DNA from: Myxococcota bacterium
GTDB lineage: Bacteria > Myxococcota_A > Bradymonadia > UBA7976 > UBA1532
DNA: 64,000 nt
NCBI GenBank assembly: GCA_023150895.1
Contig: JAKLJY010000003.1
Location: forward strand, 62,001 to 126,000
Reading direction: 5' to 3'
Under the pieces are notes generated by a model that ran no database searches, had not been told where the DNA came from, and saw only the letters and a program-made list of their open reading frames with translations. Below are positions 1 through 8,610 of this stretch, piece by piece. A program made the position numbers and the translations under genes. Position 1 is the stretch's first letter, and each line of letters begins with the position of its first letter.

Positions 1-399
1 CCCTCGGAGTCGGTCCTCGACGAGAAGACCGGCCCGCGCGTCGTTCGACAGGGCTCGCCGCTCATCGTCAGCGTCGAGTATGCCGATCCGAAGACGGGCA
101 AGCCCGTCCGTCGGTCGGTGGAGTCGTTCTTGTACAGTCGCAAGCGCAAGGGCCCCCCGAAGCAGGTCGACTGGGTCTTTCAGGGGAGCACTTTCTGGAA
201 CGGCGACTACTCGGCCGACACGAGCAAGAGCATCGTCGGCCTGGTGCCCGATCCCACGACGGTCATTGCTGCCGCGGGCAATGAGGGCAACCCGTACCAG
301 GGCATGGAGGGTTTCGAGGTCAACACCAAGGTCATCCCCCCGAAGGGCACGCCGATGACCATCGTGGTCGAGCCGGCGCCCTCCGCGGCCCCGAAATGA
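1..399 (+). CDS. YdjY-like domain protein (5' partial)
   Basis: The reading frame is open from base 1, so the N-terminus lies outside the window; 132 residues are visible. The segment around residues 55-62 reads VDWVFQGS, followed by an aromatic/aspartate stretch and a VGLVPDPTTVIA segment. This resembles YdjY-type domains, which share a W-x-F-x-G-S core followed by a 'yaaD...p.avi' region. The C-terminus is Pro/Ala-rich. The first visible residues look like part of a preceding Ig-like or regulatory segment. The gene converges on the UbiA-like gene with a 1-base gap. No catalytic residues are recognisable and its function is unknown. The family call is tentative; the coding call is solid. Confidence 0.6.
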   Translation, partial: PSESVLDEKTGPRVVRQGSPLIVSVEYADPKTGKPVRRSVESFLYSRKRKGPPKQVDWVFQGSTFWNGDYSADTSKSIVGLVPDPTTVIAAAGNEGNPYQGMEGFEVNTKVIPPKGTPMTIVVEPAPSAAPK

Positions 400-400
400 C

Positions 401-1291
401 TCAGGTCGAGTGAAACCATCGCCCGAAGCGGCGTCCCGCGGCGGCAAGGCCGACGATGATGCCAGCGACGATCGGGGCGCCCGCACCGATCGCGATGGCC
501 GCGTCGACCAAAGCGATGCCGAAGATGCCCGCCATCACGGCACCGCGCACCGCGCCACCCCCACCGCCCCAGGCCCGGCGCACGGGTCGCCACAGAAACA
601 CGGGGGCGGCGAGGGCGGCCCACGCGCCCGACGCCGATGCGACGCCGGCCAGGGCGGCGACGGCGGGGGTGATGGACAGGACGACGAGCGCGACGAGCGC
701 CGCGCGGAGACCCGGCCCGGGCGTCCCGGAGACCTCATGCCGCGAGACGCCGGTCAGCGCCGCGACGTAAAGAAGCGTGCCGACGGGGACGAGGCAGGCG
801 TGGATGGGTGGCGGCGCGACGAGGCCGGCCGCCGTCACCCCGATCATGGCGTTTCCGTAGCGACAGAGCCCCATCGAGAGCGGGCCGAGCGGACCCGACT
901 TCAATAAGCCGTTATACAAGTATGTCGCGGCAATCGTCGCGAGGCAGGTGGCACCCGTCGCCCACCCGCCGCCGAGGACGGAGAGCGCAAGTCCGACGAG
1001 TTGCAGGCCGACGATCCACGTCCAGGCCGCGCGAACGCCGATGCGCCCCGATGGGATCGGCCGCTGAGGCCGCTCCACGCGGTCCACCGCGAGATCGAAG
1101 ACGTCGTTCGCCGCCATCCCTGCGGCGTAGATGCAAACGCTCGCGGCGACGACAGCCAGTCCCGGGAGCACGAACTCGACCGCCGGACGACCGCCTGAAA
1201 CGAACGCGCCCCCGAGCGCGAGTCCGGCGAGGACGTCGGCGGGGGCCGTGAAGACCGCCGGCAGCCGGATCAGCTCGAAGAACGCCCTCAT
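401..1291 (-). CDS. UbiA-family prenyltransferase (EboC-like)
   Basis: A 296-residue polytopic membrane protein starting MRAFFELIRLP. The first Asp-rich motif of UbiA prenyltransferases is present as NDVFDLAVDR around residues 60-70, followed by RPQRPIPSGR, the usual substrate/Mg2+ site. Hydrophobic helices fill the rest. The family transfers prenyl chains from prenyl diphosphate to an acceptor inside the membrane. The start ATG overlaps the stop of the upstream inositol-phosphate synthase (ATGA), which implies translational coupling. Together with the TIM-barrel gene this recalls the UbiA and TIM-barrel members of ebo-type clusters. The acceptor is unknown; a carbocyclic polyol is an inference from the neighbours only. 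Confidence 0.85.
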   Translation of the reverse strand: MRAFFELIRLPAVFTAPADVLAGLALGGAFVSGGRPAVEFVLPGLAVVAASVCIYAAGMAANDVFDLAVDRVERPQRPIPSGRIGVRAAWTWIVGLQLVGLALSVLGGGWATGATCLATIAATYLYNGLLKSGPLGPLSMGLCRYGNAMIGVTAAGLVAPPPIHACLVPVGTLLYVAALTGVSRHEVSGTPGPGLRAALVALVVLSITPAVAALAGVASASGAWAALAAPVFLWRPVRRAWGGGGGAVRGAVMAGIFGIALVDAAIAIGAGAPIVAGIIVGLAAAGRRFGRWFHST

Positions 1292-2469
1292 GCCCGGCCG
1301 GCGGTTGCCCACTCGAGCAGGGCCTCGTCCTGACGAACGAGCCGCTGCTCGTCCGTCCCCATCGGGTCCTTGAAAAACGACGCCAGCGCGGCGAGCACAC
1401 CGCGCTCGCCCCGCGACTGAGCCAGGGAGGTGAACCGGACCAGGTCGAGGACGAGGGGCGCGGCGAGGAGCGAATCCACCCCGTTCCACGTGAACTGCAT
1501 GGACATCCGTCCGCCGAGGAAGCCCTGGAAGTGGATGTGATCCCACGCGATCTTCCACTCGCCGAGGCTACCGACGTAGTCGATCCCCACGCGCGTCTGC
1601 GGGGCATAGCCGAGAATCTTGGGCAGCAGGTGATCCTTGCTGCGGATCTTCGACGCCTTGTGCGCCGGATCCTCCAGCACCCGACCGTCTTCATTCCCGA
1701 GGATGTTCTGTCCGAACCAGGACATGACAGGCAGATTCCGGCGGGCGAAGAGTTCGGAGAGGACGGACTTGACCAGGGTCTCCCCCGTCTTGCCGTCGGA
1801 GCCCGCGTGCACGGCGCCCCGCTCGATGGCGAGCGCCTCCAGCGCCGGGAGTCGTGACCCGACGCTCGGCGTGAAGTTGACGTAGGCGTCGCCGCCCAGG
1901 AACGCCGCGGCCGCGTACAACGCGCTCGCCGGCAGGGCAGAGGTCCCGCTTGCGAGCTCTGCCTCGAGGGCCGACCAGGTCTCCCAGGCCGCGCGGGGGG
2001 GGGGCGGCGGCTCGGTGCTCGCGAGATTGACGACGACGAGCCGCGAGAGCCCGTGGCGGGCCCGGAATTCGTCCAGATCCCGCCGAATGGCAGCGATGGC
2101 GTCGGCGTCGCTGTCGACCGTCAGCACGGCGTCACCGGCCGCCTCGACCTGAGGTCCCGCGCCGCGGGTCACCCCTGGTCGGATCGCTGCGTCGATGGCC
2201 GCCAGATCCGGGACGAGCTGCTCGGCAAGGCCGTAGACCCCGCAGGCCGGCAGGATGGCGGCGGCCACCTCGCCGAGGGGAGCCCGCCGGATCTCGTGGC
2301 CACCGAAGACGAAGTCCTCGACGGGGGGCAGCGACAGTCCGGCGAAGCCGGGTCGATCCGAGACCAGACCGATTGTCGGTGCGAGCCCGCGGGCGGCCGC
2401 GCGCTGCCCCGCAATGGTGACCGTCGCGATGCTGCCGCGCGCGCCGATGAGCCAGACCCCTGTCGTCAT
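1288..2469 (-). CDS. ino1: Inositol-3-phosphate synthase-like protein
   Basis: A 393-residue protein with an N-terminal Rossmann segment (VWLIGARGSIATVTIAGQ). Family hallmarks follow: YVNFTPSVGS, then SDGKTGETLVKSVL (catalytic lysine region), NILGNEDGRVLEDP and KASKIRSKDHLLP. Family members are NAD-dependent enzymes that cyclise glucose-6-phosphate to inositol-3-phosphate. ATG at 2469 is chosen because GAGGAG lies about a dozen bases upstream and homology begins there; an open frame extends further up but runs into the preceding gene. It sits 7 bases after the TIM-barrel gene and overlaps the UbiA start. A run of ten G at 1995-2004 encodes consecutive prolines and could be a slippage site. 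The substrate may differ from classical glucose-6-phosphate. Confidence 0.88.
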   Translation of the reverse strand: MTTGVWLIGARGSIATVTIAGQRAAARGLAPTIGLVSDRPGFAGLSLPPVEDFVFGGHEIRRAPLGEVAAAILPACGVYGLAEQLVPDLAAIDAAIRPGVTRGAGPQVEAAGDAVLTVDSDADAIAAIRRDLDEFRARHGLSRLVVVNLASTEPPPPPRAAWETWSALEAELASGTSALPASALYAAAAFLGGDAYVNFTPSVGSRLPALEALAIERGAVHAGSDGKTGETLVKSVLSELFARRNLPVMSWFGQNILGNEDGRVLEDPAHKASKIRSKDHLLPKILGYAPQTRVGIDYVGSLGEWKIAWDHIHFQGFLGGRMSMQFTWNGVDSLLAAPLVLDLVRFTSLAQSRGERGVLAALASFFKDPMGTDEQRLVRQDEALLEWATAGRA

Positions 2470-2476
2470 TTCGAAC

Positions 2477-3340
2477 TCAAGCTCCTCGAACCGGCGCTCG
2501 CGCGCCATCCAGTCGCGGGCGAAGGTGATCATGGGCGCGACGGGCGGCCTCGTCCGCCCGGTCCGCGCAGGTGTACAGCTCGACCGTCACACCGCCCGAA
2601 TAACCGGTCGCGGCGAGTGCCCGGAAGATCGCGTCGAAGTCGACGTCCCCTTCCCCGGGAATGCGGTGGTGATGCTTGCCGCCGCGGATGTCTTCCACGT
2701 GAAGATTCCAGATGCGACCCGCGAGCCGCTCGATGCTCGCGACCGGATCCTCTCCGACACACAGGGCGTGTCCGATGTCGAGGTTCGCCCCGAGCGCGGG
2801 GTGTCCGACGGCATCGAACAATGCAAGAACCTCGTCGGTCCGCTCGACGAGCAGGGCCGGCTCCGCCTCGATGCCAATCCGGATCCCCCGCTCCGCCGCG
2901 TACTCGCAGAGACTCCGAAGCGACGAGGCGAAGTGCTCGAGGCCGCCTTCGGGACCGACATGCGCCTGGGTTCGACCGCTCGTCACGCTGACGGTCGGAC
3001 TGCCGACCGCCACGGCGAGATCGACGGCTGCTCGTGCGTGGGCGAGCCGGCGAGCCCGAACGGCCGGGTCGGCGTTGCTCAGAGCAGGCTCGAAGACGGG
3101 CTCGGGGGGCACCTCCGGCCACAGGCAGACGGCGGTGTTGGCGTTCACGTTGCTGACCCTCAGATCGAGGGCCGCCAACTGCCGCCGCAAGCGTTCGTGG
3201 ACCGCCGGGGCGTCCGCCGGCCGCCAATGCGGCGCGTCCGCGAGCACCTCGACGCCGTCGAAACCGGCCGACGCGATGCCCCGAACGGCGGCTTCCAGGT
3301 CGACACGGGTGAAACCATTGGTGCTGTACGCGAGAAACAC
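2477..3340 (-). CDS. Xylose isomerase-like TIM-barrel protein (sugar phosphate isomerase/epimerase)
   Basis: A 287-residue soluble protein starting MFLAYSTNGF. Metal-ligand signatures of the AP-endonuclease/xylose-isomerase-like TIM barrel are visible: GIEAEP near residue 153, NLDIGHA near 188, LHVEDIRGGKHHHRIPGEG near 218-235, and VTVELYT near 256. These supply the Glu, Asp, His and Glu metal ligands. The family isomerises or epimerises sugars, inososes or related polyols (IolE, EboE, hydroxypyruvate isomerase). It is the first gene of a three-gene leftward unit with the inositol-phosphate synthase and UbiA genes. The neighbourhood suggests it acts on a carbocyclic or sugar-phosphate intermediate; the exact substrate is not readable from sequence. 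Confidence 0.85.
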   Translation of the reverse strand: MFLAYSTNGFTRVDLEAAVRGIASAGFDGVEVLADAPHWRPADAPAVHERLRRQLAALDLRVSNVNANTAVCLWPEVPPEPVFEPALSNADPAVRARRLAHARAAVDLAVAVGSPTVSVTSGRTQAHVGPEGGLEHFASSLRSLCEYAAERGIRIGIEAEPALLVERTDEVLALFDAVGHPALGANLDIGHALCVGEDPVASIERLAGRIWNLHVEDIRGGKHHHRIPGEGDVDFDAIFRALAATGYSGGVTVELYTCADRADEAARRAHDHLRPRLDGARAPVRGA

Positions 3341-3405
3341 GGGCGAAAACTACCACACCCCACGCCGTTGCCGACGAAATCCCTGCGCGGGCGCGACGCG
3401 CTGCG

Positions 3406-6400
3406 TCAGATCATCGGCGCCAGACCGAGCTGTGCCCGAAGAGCGTACAGCTCGTCGTCGACGAGCCACCGCGCAAGCGCGCGGATTCGCGGCACGCCCG
3501 CCAGGCGCTCGGCGTTCGTCCCCCCAGGTGGCTCCGTGCCGAGGCGGCGCAGGACCGACGAGGCCGGCGCCATGGTGCCCGCACACAGCAGACCCACGCG
3601 ATCCGCCGTCTCTTCGATCGCGCCGAGCGCCGCCCCGAGGTCGAGCCCCGGCAACATCCGCCGGAGATCGGGCAGCCTCGTCTCGAGAGCGCGTTGCATC
3701 CGGGGGTCGAGCAGGCCGCCCACCTGTTCGAGCCGCTGTTCGATCTCCTCCGGCCCGGGCCCGCCCGCATCCGCCGGACGCCAACCGTCGAGGCAGACGA
3801 GCGTCTCGAGGAGCGTCCGGACGGCGCGCCATTCCCAGGACACCAGCCCGGCCAGCCGGCGGGTCCCGAGCTCGATTCCGCGCGCCACCAGAAACGCGTG
3901 CTCGGCCGCGCCGAAGCGATCGACGGCACCGGCGCCGAAGACGAGCATCGGGGGCCAGGCGTCGGTGTAACGGACGCCGTCACCCAGGGTCCGGTCGGTC
4001 AGTACTCGAACGTCGTCGACCCCGAGGCACTGCCCGCATCTGCGCGCCGTTGCCTCCAGCTCGGCGGTGTTGACCTCCCGCGTCGGAACGGTCGGCGGCG
4101 CGCCGAAAAGGCGTGGCAGGGCCCGCGCGACGACGACGAGGAGCTCGTCGAGCATCGGAACCTCGCGGGGGCTCCGCAGGCGCAGGCGCAGTGCGGTATC
4201 CAGCGGGCGCGCGGGCCAACGGACGATGTGGTCCGTCATGCCACTGACGAGAGCATGCTCCGGCGGACCGGCCTCCCCGAGCACACCGAGCCAGATCGCG
4301 AGCTGCCAGGCTCGGTCCCACGCGCCCATGCGGCGGCTGACGTCGCACAGCCGACGGAGCGGCTCGGCCGCGAAGGGATCGTGGGCCACCAGCGCGACGA
4401 GGTGATTGGCGGCCCGGTCGAGGGCGTCGTCTCCGGCGGCGAGCGCGCCGGCGAGGAGTCCGCGTGCCTCGAGGTCGTCGGGGTTCTCCTGAACGAGTCG
4501 CTCCAGCTCGCCGACGGCGCGCGCGGGATCGTGGGGCAAGACGAGCCTGGCCGCGCGTCGCCGGAACGCGCCGAGATCCGTCGCGGGCGCCCCACGCCGG
4601 GCGAGCGCTTCGAGGACGGGCACCAGCGTCTCCACGAGCGCCGCCGTCTCGCCCCGTGCTGCGCGATGCTCCGCCACCGCCAGCGCGATCCCCGGTTGCG
4701 CCGGCTCGAGACCGAGAGAGGCTTCCCACGCGAGGAGCGCCGCGTCCGCTCGCCCACGTCCAGCCTCCACCTCGCCGATGCGGGCGAGCACCCGCGCTTT
4801 GTCTCCGTCACCGGAAACGGCGAGCGAGGCGCGGCGCAACGCATCGAGGGCCGCCCCCACATCCGCCGAGGCTTCGCAGATCCGGGCCAGGCGGAGCCAC
4901 GCGTCGACGTCCTCGGGGAAAGCCTCCAGGATCCGGTCGAGGCAGGCACGGGCGCGCATCGGATCGGGTTGTTTTTCCTCGAAGATCGCCGCGAGCCGGT
5001 ACCCGACGGCACGCCGCAGTTCCGGGTCCTCGGAGACATCACGGAGCTGCTCGTAGACGGCGGCCGCCTCGGTCCAGTCCTCTTGCTCGGCGTAGAGATC
5101 GGCGAGTCGTTGCAGGATCGCCGGCGTCTGGTGCGGCGCCTGCTTCAGTGCGAGGTTCAGCGCCCGCACCGCCTGCTCCGGGGATCCGAGCCGCCGGACG
5201 TAGAGACCGGCCGCTTCGACGAGCATTTCGGTCGCCCGCTCCGGGGCGGCCGCGGCACGCTGCTCGAGGACCCGGACGACGTCGGCGTGGCGGCCCAGGC
5301 GCTCGCCGACGCGCTGCAACCCGGCCCCCGCCTCCTCGTTCTGCGGCTGGCGCTCCAGGGCGGCGGCGAATGCCTGAAAAGCGCCGTCGAAGTCGCTTTT
5401 GCGCTGCTCGCGGATCCGCGCCGCGACGAGGTGCAGCTCGGTGGCCGCCTCGGCATCCGCCGTCAGGCGCGCCTCGATCTCCGTCCAGCGCAGCGCGTCG
5501 TCGCCGCGGGCCAGCGCCGTGCAGAGGCCGCGCAGCGCCCGTGCGACCGGCAGATTGCCGGGATCGATGCGGGCCGCCTGTTCGAGGGCCGAGGCGGCCT
5601 CCGTGGGTCGATCGAGCGTCTGCAGAATCTCCGCCCTTCGCAGCAGGATCGTGACCTGGTCGCGCGGCTCCGCGGTGGCCTCGAGGCGCCGCTCGAGGAC
5701 CCACAGCACGGCCTCGTGATCGTGGCGGAGCGTCCGGAGTGCTTCGAGACGGTCGAGGGCTTCCAGGGAGGTCGGATCGAGCGCGAGGACCTGAACCCAG
5801 GCCGCATCGGACGCGGCCGGGTCGTCGAGGAAGTCGGCCCGGAGCCTCGCTTCGGCGAGTCGGTACTCGAGGCGATCCTCCGGTGTGCTCACGACGTCGG
5901 CGAGGCGCCCGAGGACCCGGGCGAGATCGGACGGCGCGTGCGTCGACCGGTACAGGCGTTCGAGGTGCAACAGCGCCCCGACGTGCGGATGGACCGGCGT
6001 CAGCGAGAGCGCGCGTTCGCACGCCTCGACCGCCTCGACGTCGAGATGGAGCCGATCCGCACAGACGTGGGCCACCTGAACCCAGGCATCGGCCGCCGCC
6101 GCGGGCTCGGTGCGGGTTTCGGCGAGGCGTCGCAGCGCCGCCGCGAGTTCATGGTCGTCCCCGCGCTCCTCATGGACCGCGATGAGCGGCACCAGGGCCA
6201 CCTCGGCACCAGACTGGAGCGAAACCGCGCGCTGGAGGGCCTCCGCCGCGAGGTCGAGATGCCCCATGCGGTGCTGATACAGCGCACCGAGGCGGCAGAA
6301 CATCGCCGCGCGGGCGTTGGGATCGACGAGGCTCTCCGCCTCGGCCGCGAGCGCCTCCGCCTCGTGCGGCAGGTCCCCGGTTTCGACGAAGAGGGCCTGC

Positions 6401-8463
6401 AACGCCCGAATCGCAGGGAGGTGCCCGGGGACGAGCTCGAGCACCTTCTCGAAGGCGCGCACGGCCTCGGCGGGCTCGGCGAGCTGATCGCGAAGGACCA
6501 CGCCGATCTTGAAGTGGAGCTGAGCCGTGTCCGAGACGCTCCGGCTGATCTCGAGCTCCCTTCGATACATCGAGATGAGCTCCTGCCAATCGCCTGCGGC
6601 GTGGAGGATGCGCCCCATCGACTGGAGTGCCGGCAGGAACCGTGGGCTCAGGGCGAGCGCGCGCTCGAGAAAGCGCCTCGCCTGGGCGGCGTCGCCGAGC
6701 GCCCGATCACACGTCTCGGCGCATTGAACGAGGAGCGAAAGCAGCCGCGCCTCGTCGCGGGTCGACTCCATTTCCTGCTCGAGTGCGACGAGCAGCTCAG
6801 CGTGGAGACCGAGGCGCTCGGTCAGGCGAACGACGTGCCGGCGGGCCGCGCTGTGCTCGGGCCGCAGCGCGAGCACCTCGCGCCAGGTCAGGAGGGCGGC
6901 GTCCGGTGTGTTGAGGACCCCGGCTTGAAGCTCACCGAGTTCCTCGAGGGCGACGAGCCGTTCCTCGGGCGCTTCGGTGCGACCGGCTTCGAACGCGAGC
7001 GCCTCGGCGAGGCCGACCACGTCACCGGCCGCTCGCAACACGCGCAACAGCGCTTGTGAGGCGTGGAGGAACCCCGGCGTGTGGAGCAGCGCCTCTCGGT
7101 ACCAGTGCGCGGCATGAGCCAGGTCGCGCAGGCGGTGCTCCGCGAGCTCACCCATCTTGAAGAGCTTGTTTGCTCGCGCCCGCGGTTCTTCAATCTGAGC
7201 GAGTTCCCCCGCATACACCTGCAGAAGCCGGTACCACTCCCCCCGCCGCGAAAGCAGGCGCCCGAGCGACTCGAGCGCCGTCGCTTCGGTCGGCTGACTC
7301 TCGAGGAGCCGCGTCAGCGAGGTGATCGCGCCCTCCTCGTCGTCGAGTCGATTGAGCTGCAATTCGGCGATGCGGGAGAGGAGCCGGACGCGCACGGAGA
7401 CATCGCGCGTCACGCCCGAAAGGCGCTGGAGCGTGCTCACGGCAGCGGCGGCGCGGCCGTCCCGATCATGAATCTCGGCAAGGAGTTCCAGCGCCGGCGC
7501 GCACCACGGATCGGCCGCCAGCGCCTGCTCGAGGAGACCGACCGCGCGGTGGTTGTCGCCGAGCTGGTCGGCAATGAGCCGTGCCGTCTCGGTCATCCGC
7601 TCCGCGCGGGACATCGATGCTTCGAACCGATGGGGCGCCGACTCCAGGAGGTTCACCAGGGCCTCCCAGCGGCCGGCGCGTCGATGCGCCCGAGCGAGCA
7701 GATCGACGACCTCGGAGTCATCCGGCGCCAGCGCGCGCGCAGACTCCAGGAGAGCGACGGCGTGCTCGTCGTTGGCCCGCCGACCGAGCCGAACCGCCGC
7801 CGCATCGCACAACAGCCGCACGACGAACGCCGGATCCCGGCTCTGTGCGGCCTGGCGTTCGAGACAGGCGGCCAGGCGAGCGGCGTCGCCCGCGGCGGCG
7901 GCGAGCTGCGCCAGCGCCCGCAACGCGGCCCGGTGGTCCGGTGCGAGCTCGAGCGCGGCCTCGTAACACTGGCGGGCAGAGGCCGGCTCATCACAGCGGA
8001 GGTAGACCTCCCCCTTCTCGACGAGAAGTCGCGCGCGGCGACCCGGGTTCGGATCGGCGCGAAGCTCGGCGTCCAGCAGGCTGATGACCATCGGCCAACG
8101 ACCGGCCCGCGCGAAGACACCGCGCCCTGCACGCAGCGTGGGCAGGTGGAACGGATCCGCCCGGTGAGCGCGCTGATAGGCGGCGACGGCGCGACGCTCG
8201 TCGCCGAGGCGGGTCTCGTAGATACGCCCGATCTCGTAACAAAGGGCTGCTCGCCTGCGCGGGTTGACCAGCGCAGCGACCTCCCGCTCATAGGCCGCCA
8301 GCGTCTCGACGAGGCGGTCCCACTCCGCCTCGGGCATCTGCGCAGCGAGCGTCTCCGGCATTCTGCGGGTCCCGGGTTCGTCCGGGGCGAGGGCCGTCGG
8401 AGCCTGGGTGAGTTCGGCGGAGAACCAGCCCTCGTCGACGTCGATGTCCAGCTTGCCCGACAC
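3406..8463 (-). CDS. Giant tetratricopeptide-repeat protein
   Basis: 1,685 residues, GTG start (MSGKLDIDVDEGW). There is no signal peptide or obvious membrane segment, so it is probably cytoplasmic. After about 70 acidic N-terminal residues, nearly the whole protein is degenerate 34-residue TPR helices, for example GDERRAVAAYQRAHRADPFH, AVGLLEQALAADPWCAPALE and AVRAFEKVLELVPGHLPAI, reaching roughly residue 1350. The last 300 residues are not TPR and contain a segment FGAAEHAFLVARGIELG that I do not recognise. Large solenoids of this type act as protein-protein scaffolds and are frequent in myxobacteria. It is flanked by 65-base and 147-base gaps and looks monocistronic. No enzymatic motif was seen. 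Confidence 0.85.
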   Translation of the reverse strand: MSGKLDIDVDEGWFSAELTQAPTALAPDEPGTRRMPETLAAQMPEAEWDRLVETLAAYEREVAALVNPRRRAALCYEIGRIYETRLGDERRAVAAYQRAHRADPFHLPTLRAGRGVFARAGRWPMVISLLDAELRADPNPGRRARLLVEKGEVYLRCDEPASARQCYEAALELAPDHRAALRALAQLAAAAGDAARLAACLERQAAQSRDPAFVVRLLCDAAAVRLGRRANDEHAVALLESARALAPDDSEVVDLLARAHRRAGRWEALVNLLESAPHRFEASMSRAERMTETARLIADQLGDNHRAVGLLEQALAADPWCAPALELLAEIHDRDGRAAAAVSTLQRLSGVTRDVSVRVRLLSRIAELQLNRLDDEEGAITSLTRLLESQPTEATALESLGRLLSRRGEWYRLLQVYAGELAQIEEPRARANKLFKMGELAEHRLRDLAHAAHWYREALLHTPGFLHASQALLRVLRAAGDVVGLAEALAFEAGRTEAPEERLVALEELGELQAGVLNTPDAALLTWREVLALRPEHSAARRHVVRLTERLGLHAELLVALEQEMESTRDEARLLSLLVQCAETCDRALGDAAQARRFLERALALSPRFLPALQSMGRILHAAGDWQELISMYRRELEISRSVSDTAQLHFKIGVVLRDQLAEPAEAVRAFEKVLELVPGHLPAIRALQALFVETGDLPHEAEALAAEAESLVDPNARAAMFCRLGALYQHRMGHLDLAAEALQRAVSLQSGAEVALVPLIAVHEERGDDHELAAALRRLAETRTEPAAAADAWVQVAHVCADRLHLDVEAVEACERALSLTPVHPHVGALLHLERLYRSTHAPSDLARVLGRLADVVSTPEDRLEYRLAEARLRADFLDDPAASDAAWVQVLALDPTSLEALDRLEALRTLRHDHEAVLWVLERRLEATAEPRDQVTILLRRAEILQTLDRPTEAASALEQAARIDPGNLPVARALRGLCTALARGDDALRWTEIEARLTADAEAATELHLVAARIREQRKSDFDGAFQAFAAALERQPQNEEAGAGLQRVGERLGRHADVVRVLEQRAAAAPERATEMLVEAAGLYVRRLGSPEQAVRALNLALKQAPHQTPAILQRLADLYAEQEDWTEAAAVYEQLRDVSEDPELRRAVGYRLAAIFEEKQPDPMRARACLDRILEAFPEDVDAWLRLARICEASADVGAALDALRRASLAVSGDGDKARVLARIGEVEAGRGRADAALLAWEASLGLEPAQPGIALAVAEHRAARGETAALVETLVPVLEALARRGAPATDLGAFRRRAARLVLPHDPARAVGELERLVQENPDDLEARGLLAGALAAGDDALDRAANHLVALVAHDPFAAEPLRRLCDVSRRMGAWDRAWQLAIWLGVLGEAGPPEHALVSGMTDHIVRWPARPLDTALRLRLRSPREVPMLDELLVVVARALPRLFGAPPTVPTREVNTAELEATARRCGQCLGVDDVRVLTDRTLGDGVRYTDAWPPMLVFGAGAVDRFGAAEHAFLVARGIELGTRRLAGLVSWEWRAVRTLLETLVCLDGWRPADAGGPGPEEIEQRLEQVGGLLDPRMQRALETRLPDLRRMLPGLDLGAALGAIEETADRVGLLCAGTMAPASSVLRRLGTEPPGGTNAERLAGVPRIRALARWLVDDELYALRAQLGLAPMI

Positions 8464-8610
8464 GGTCCGCTCTCCGGGGCCCGGGGCCCGACAGGGGCGC
8501 TGTGCGCCGCGAAGTCGCCGGCCGGCGCCCTCCGACGCTCACAGGCGACGTTGTGTGCTGCCTGCTAACACTCGCCGGCGCCCGCGACAAGGGGCCCGGT
8601 GCACGGGGGC

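Noticed and set aside
3694-7059. Long plus-strand open frame opposite the TPR gene
   Set aside because: Antisense to a clear TPR protein and lacking any recognisable motif.
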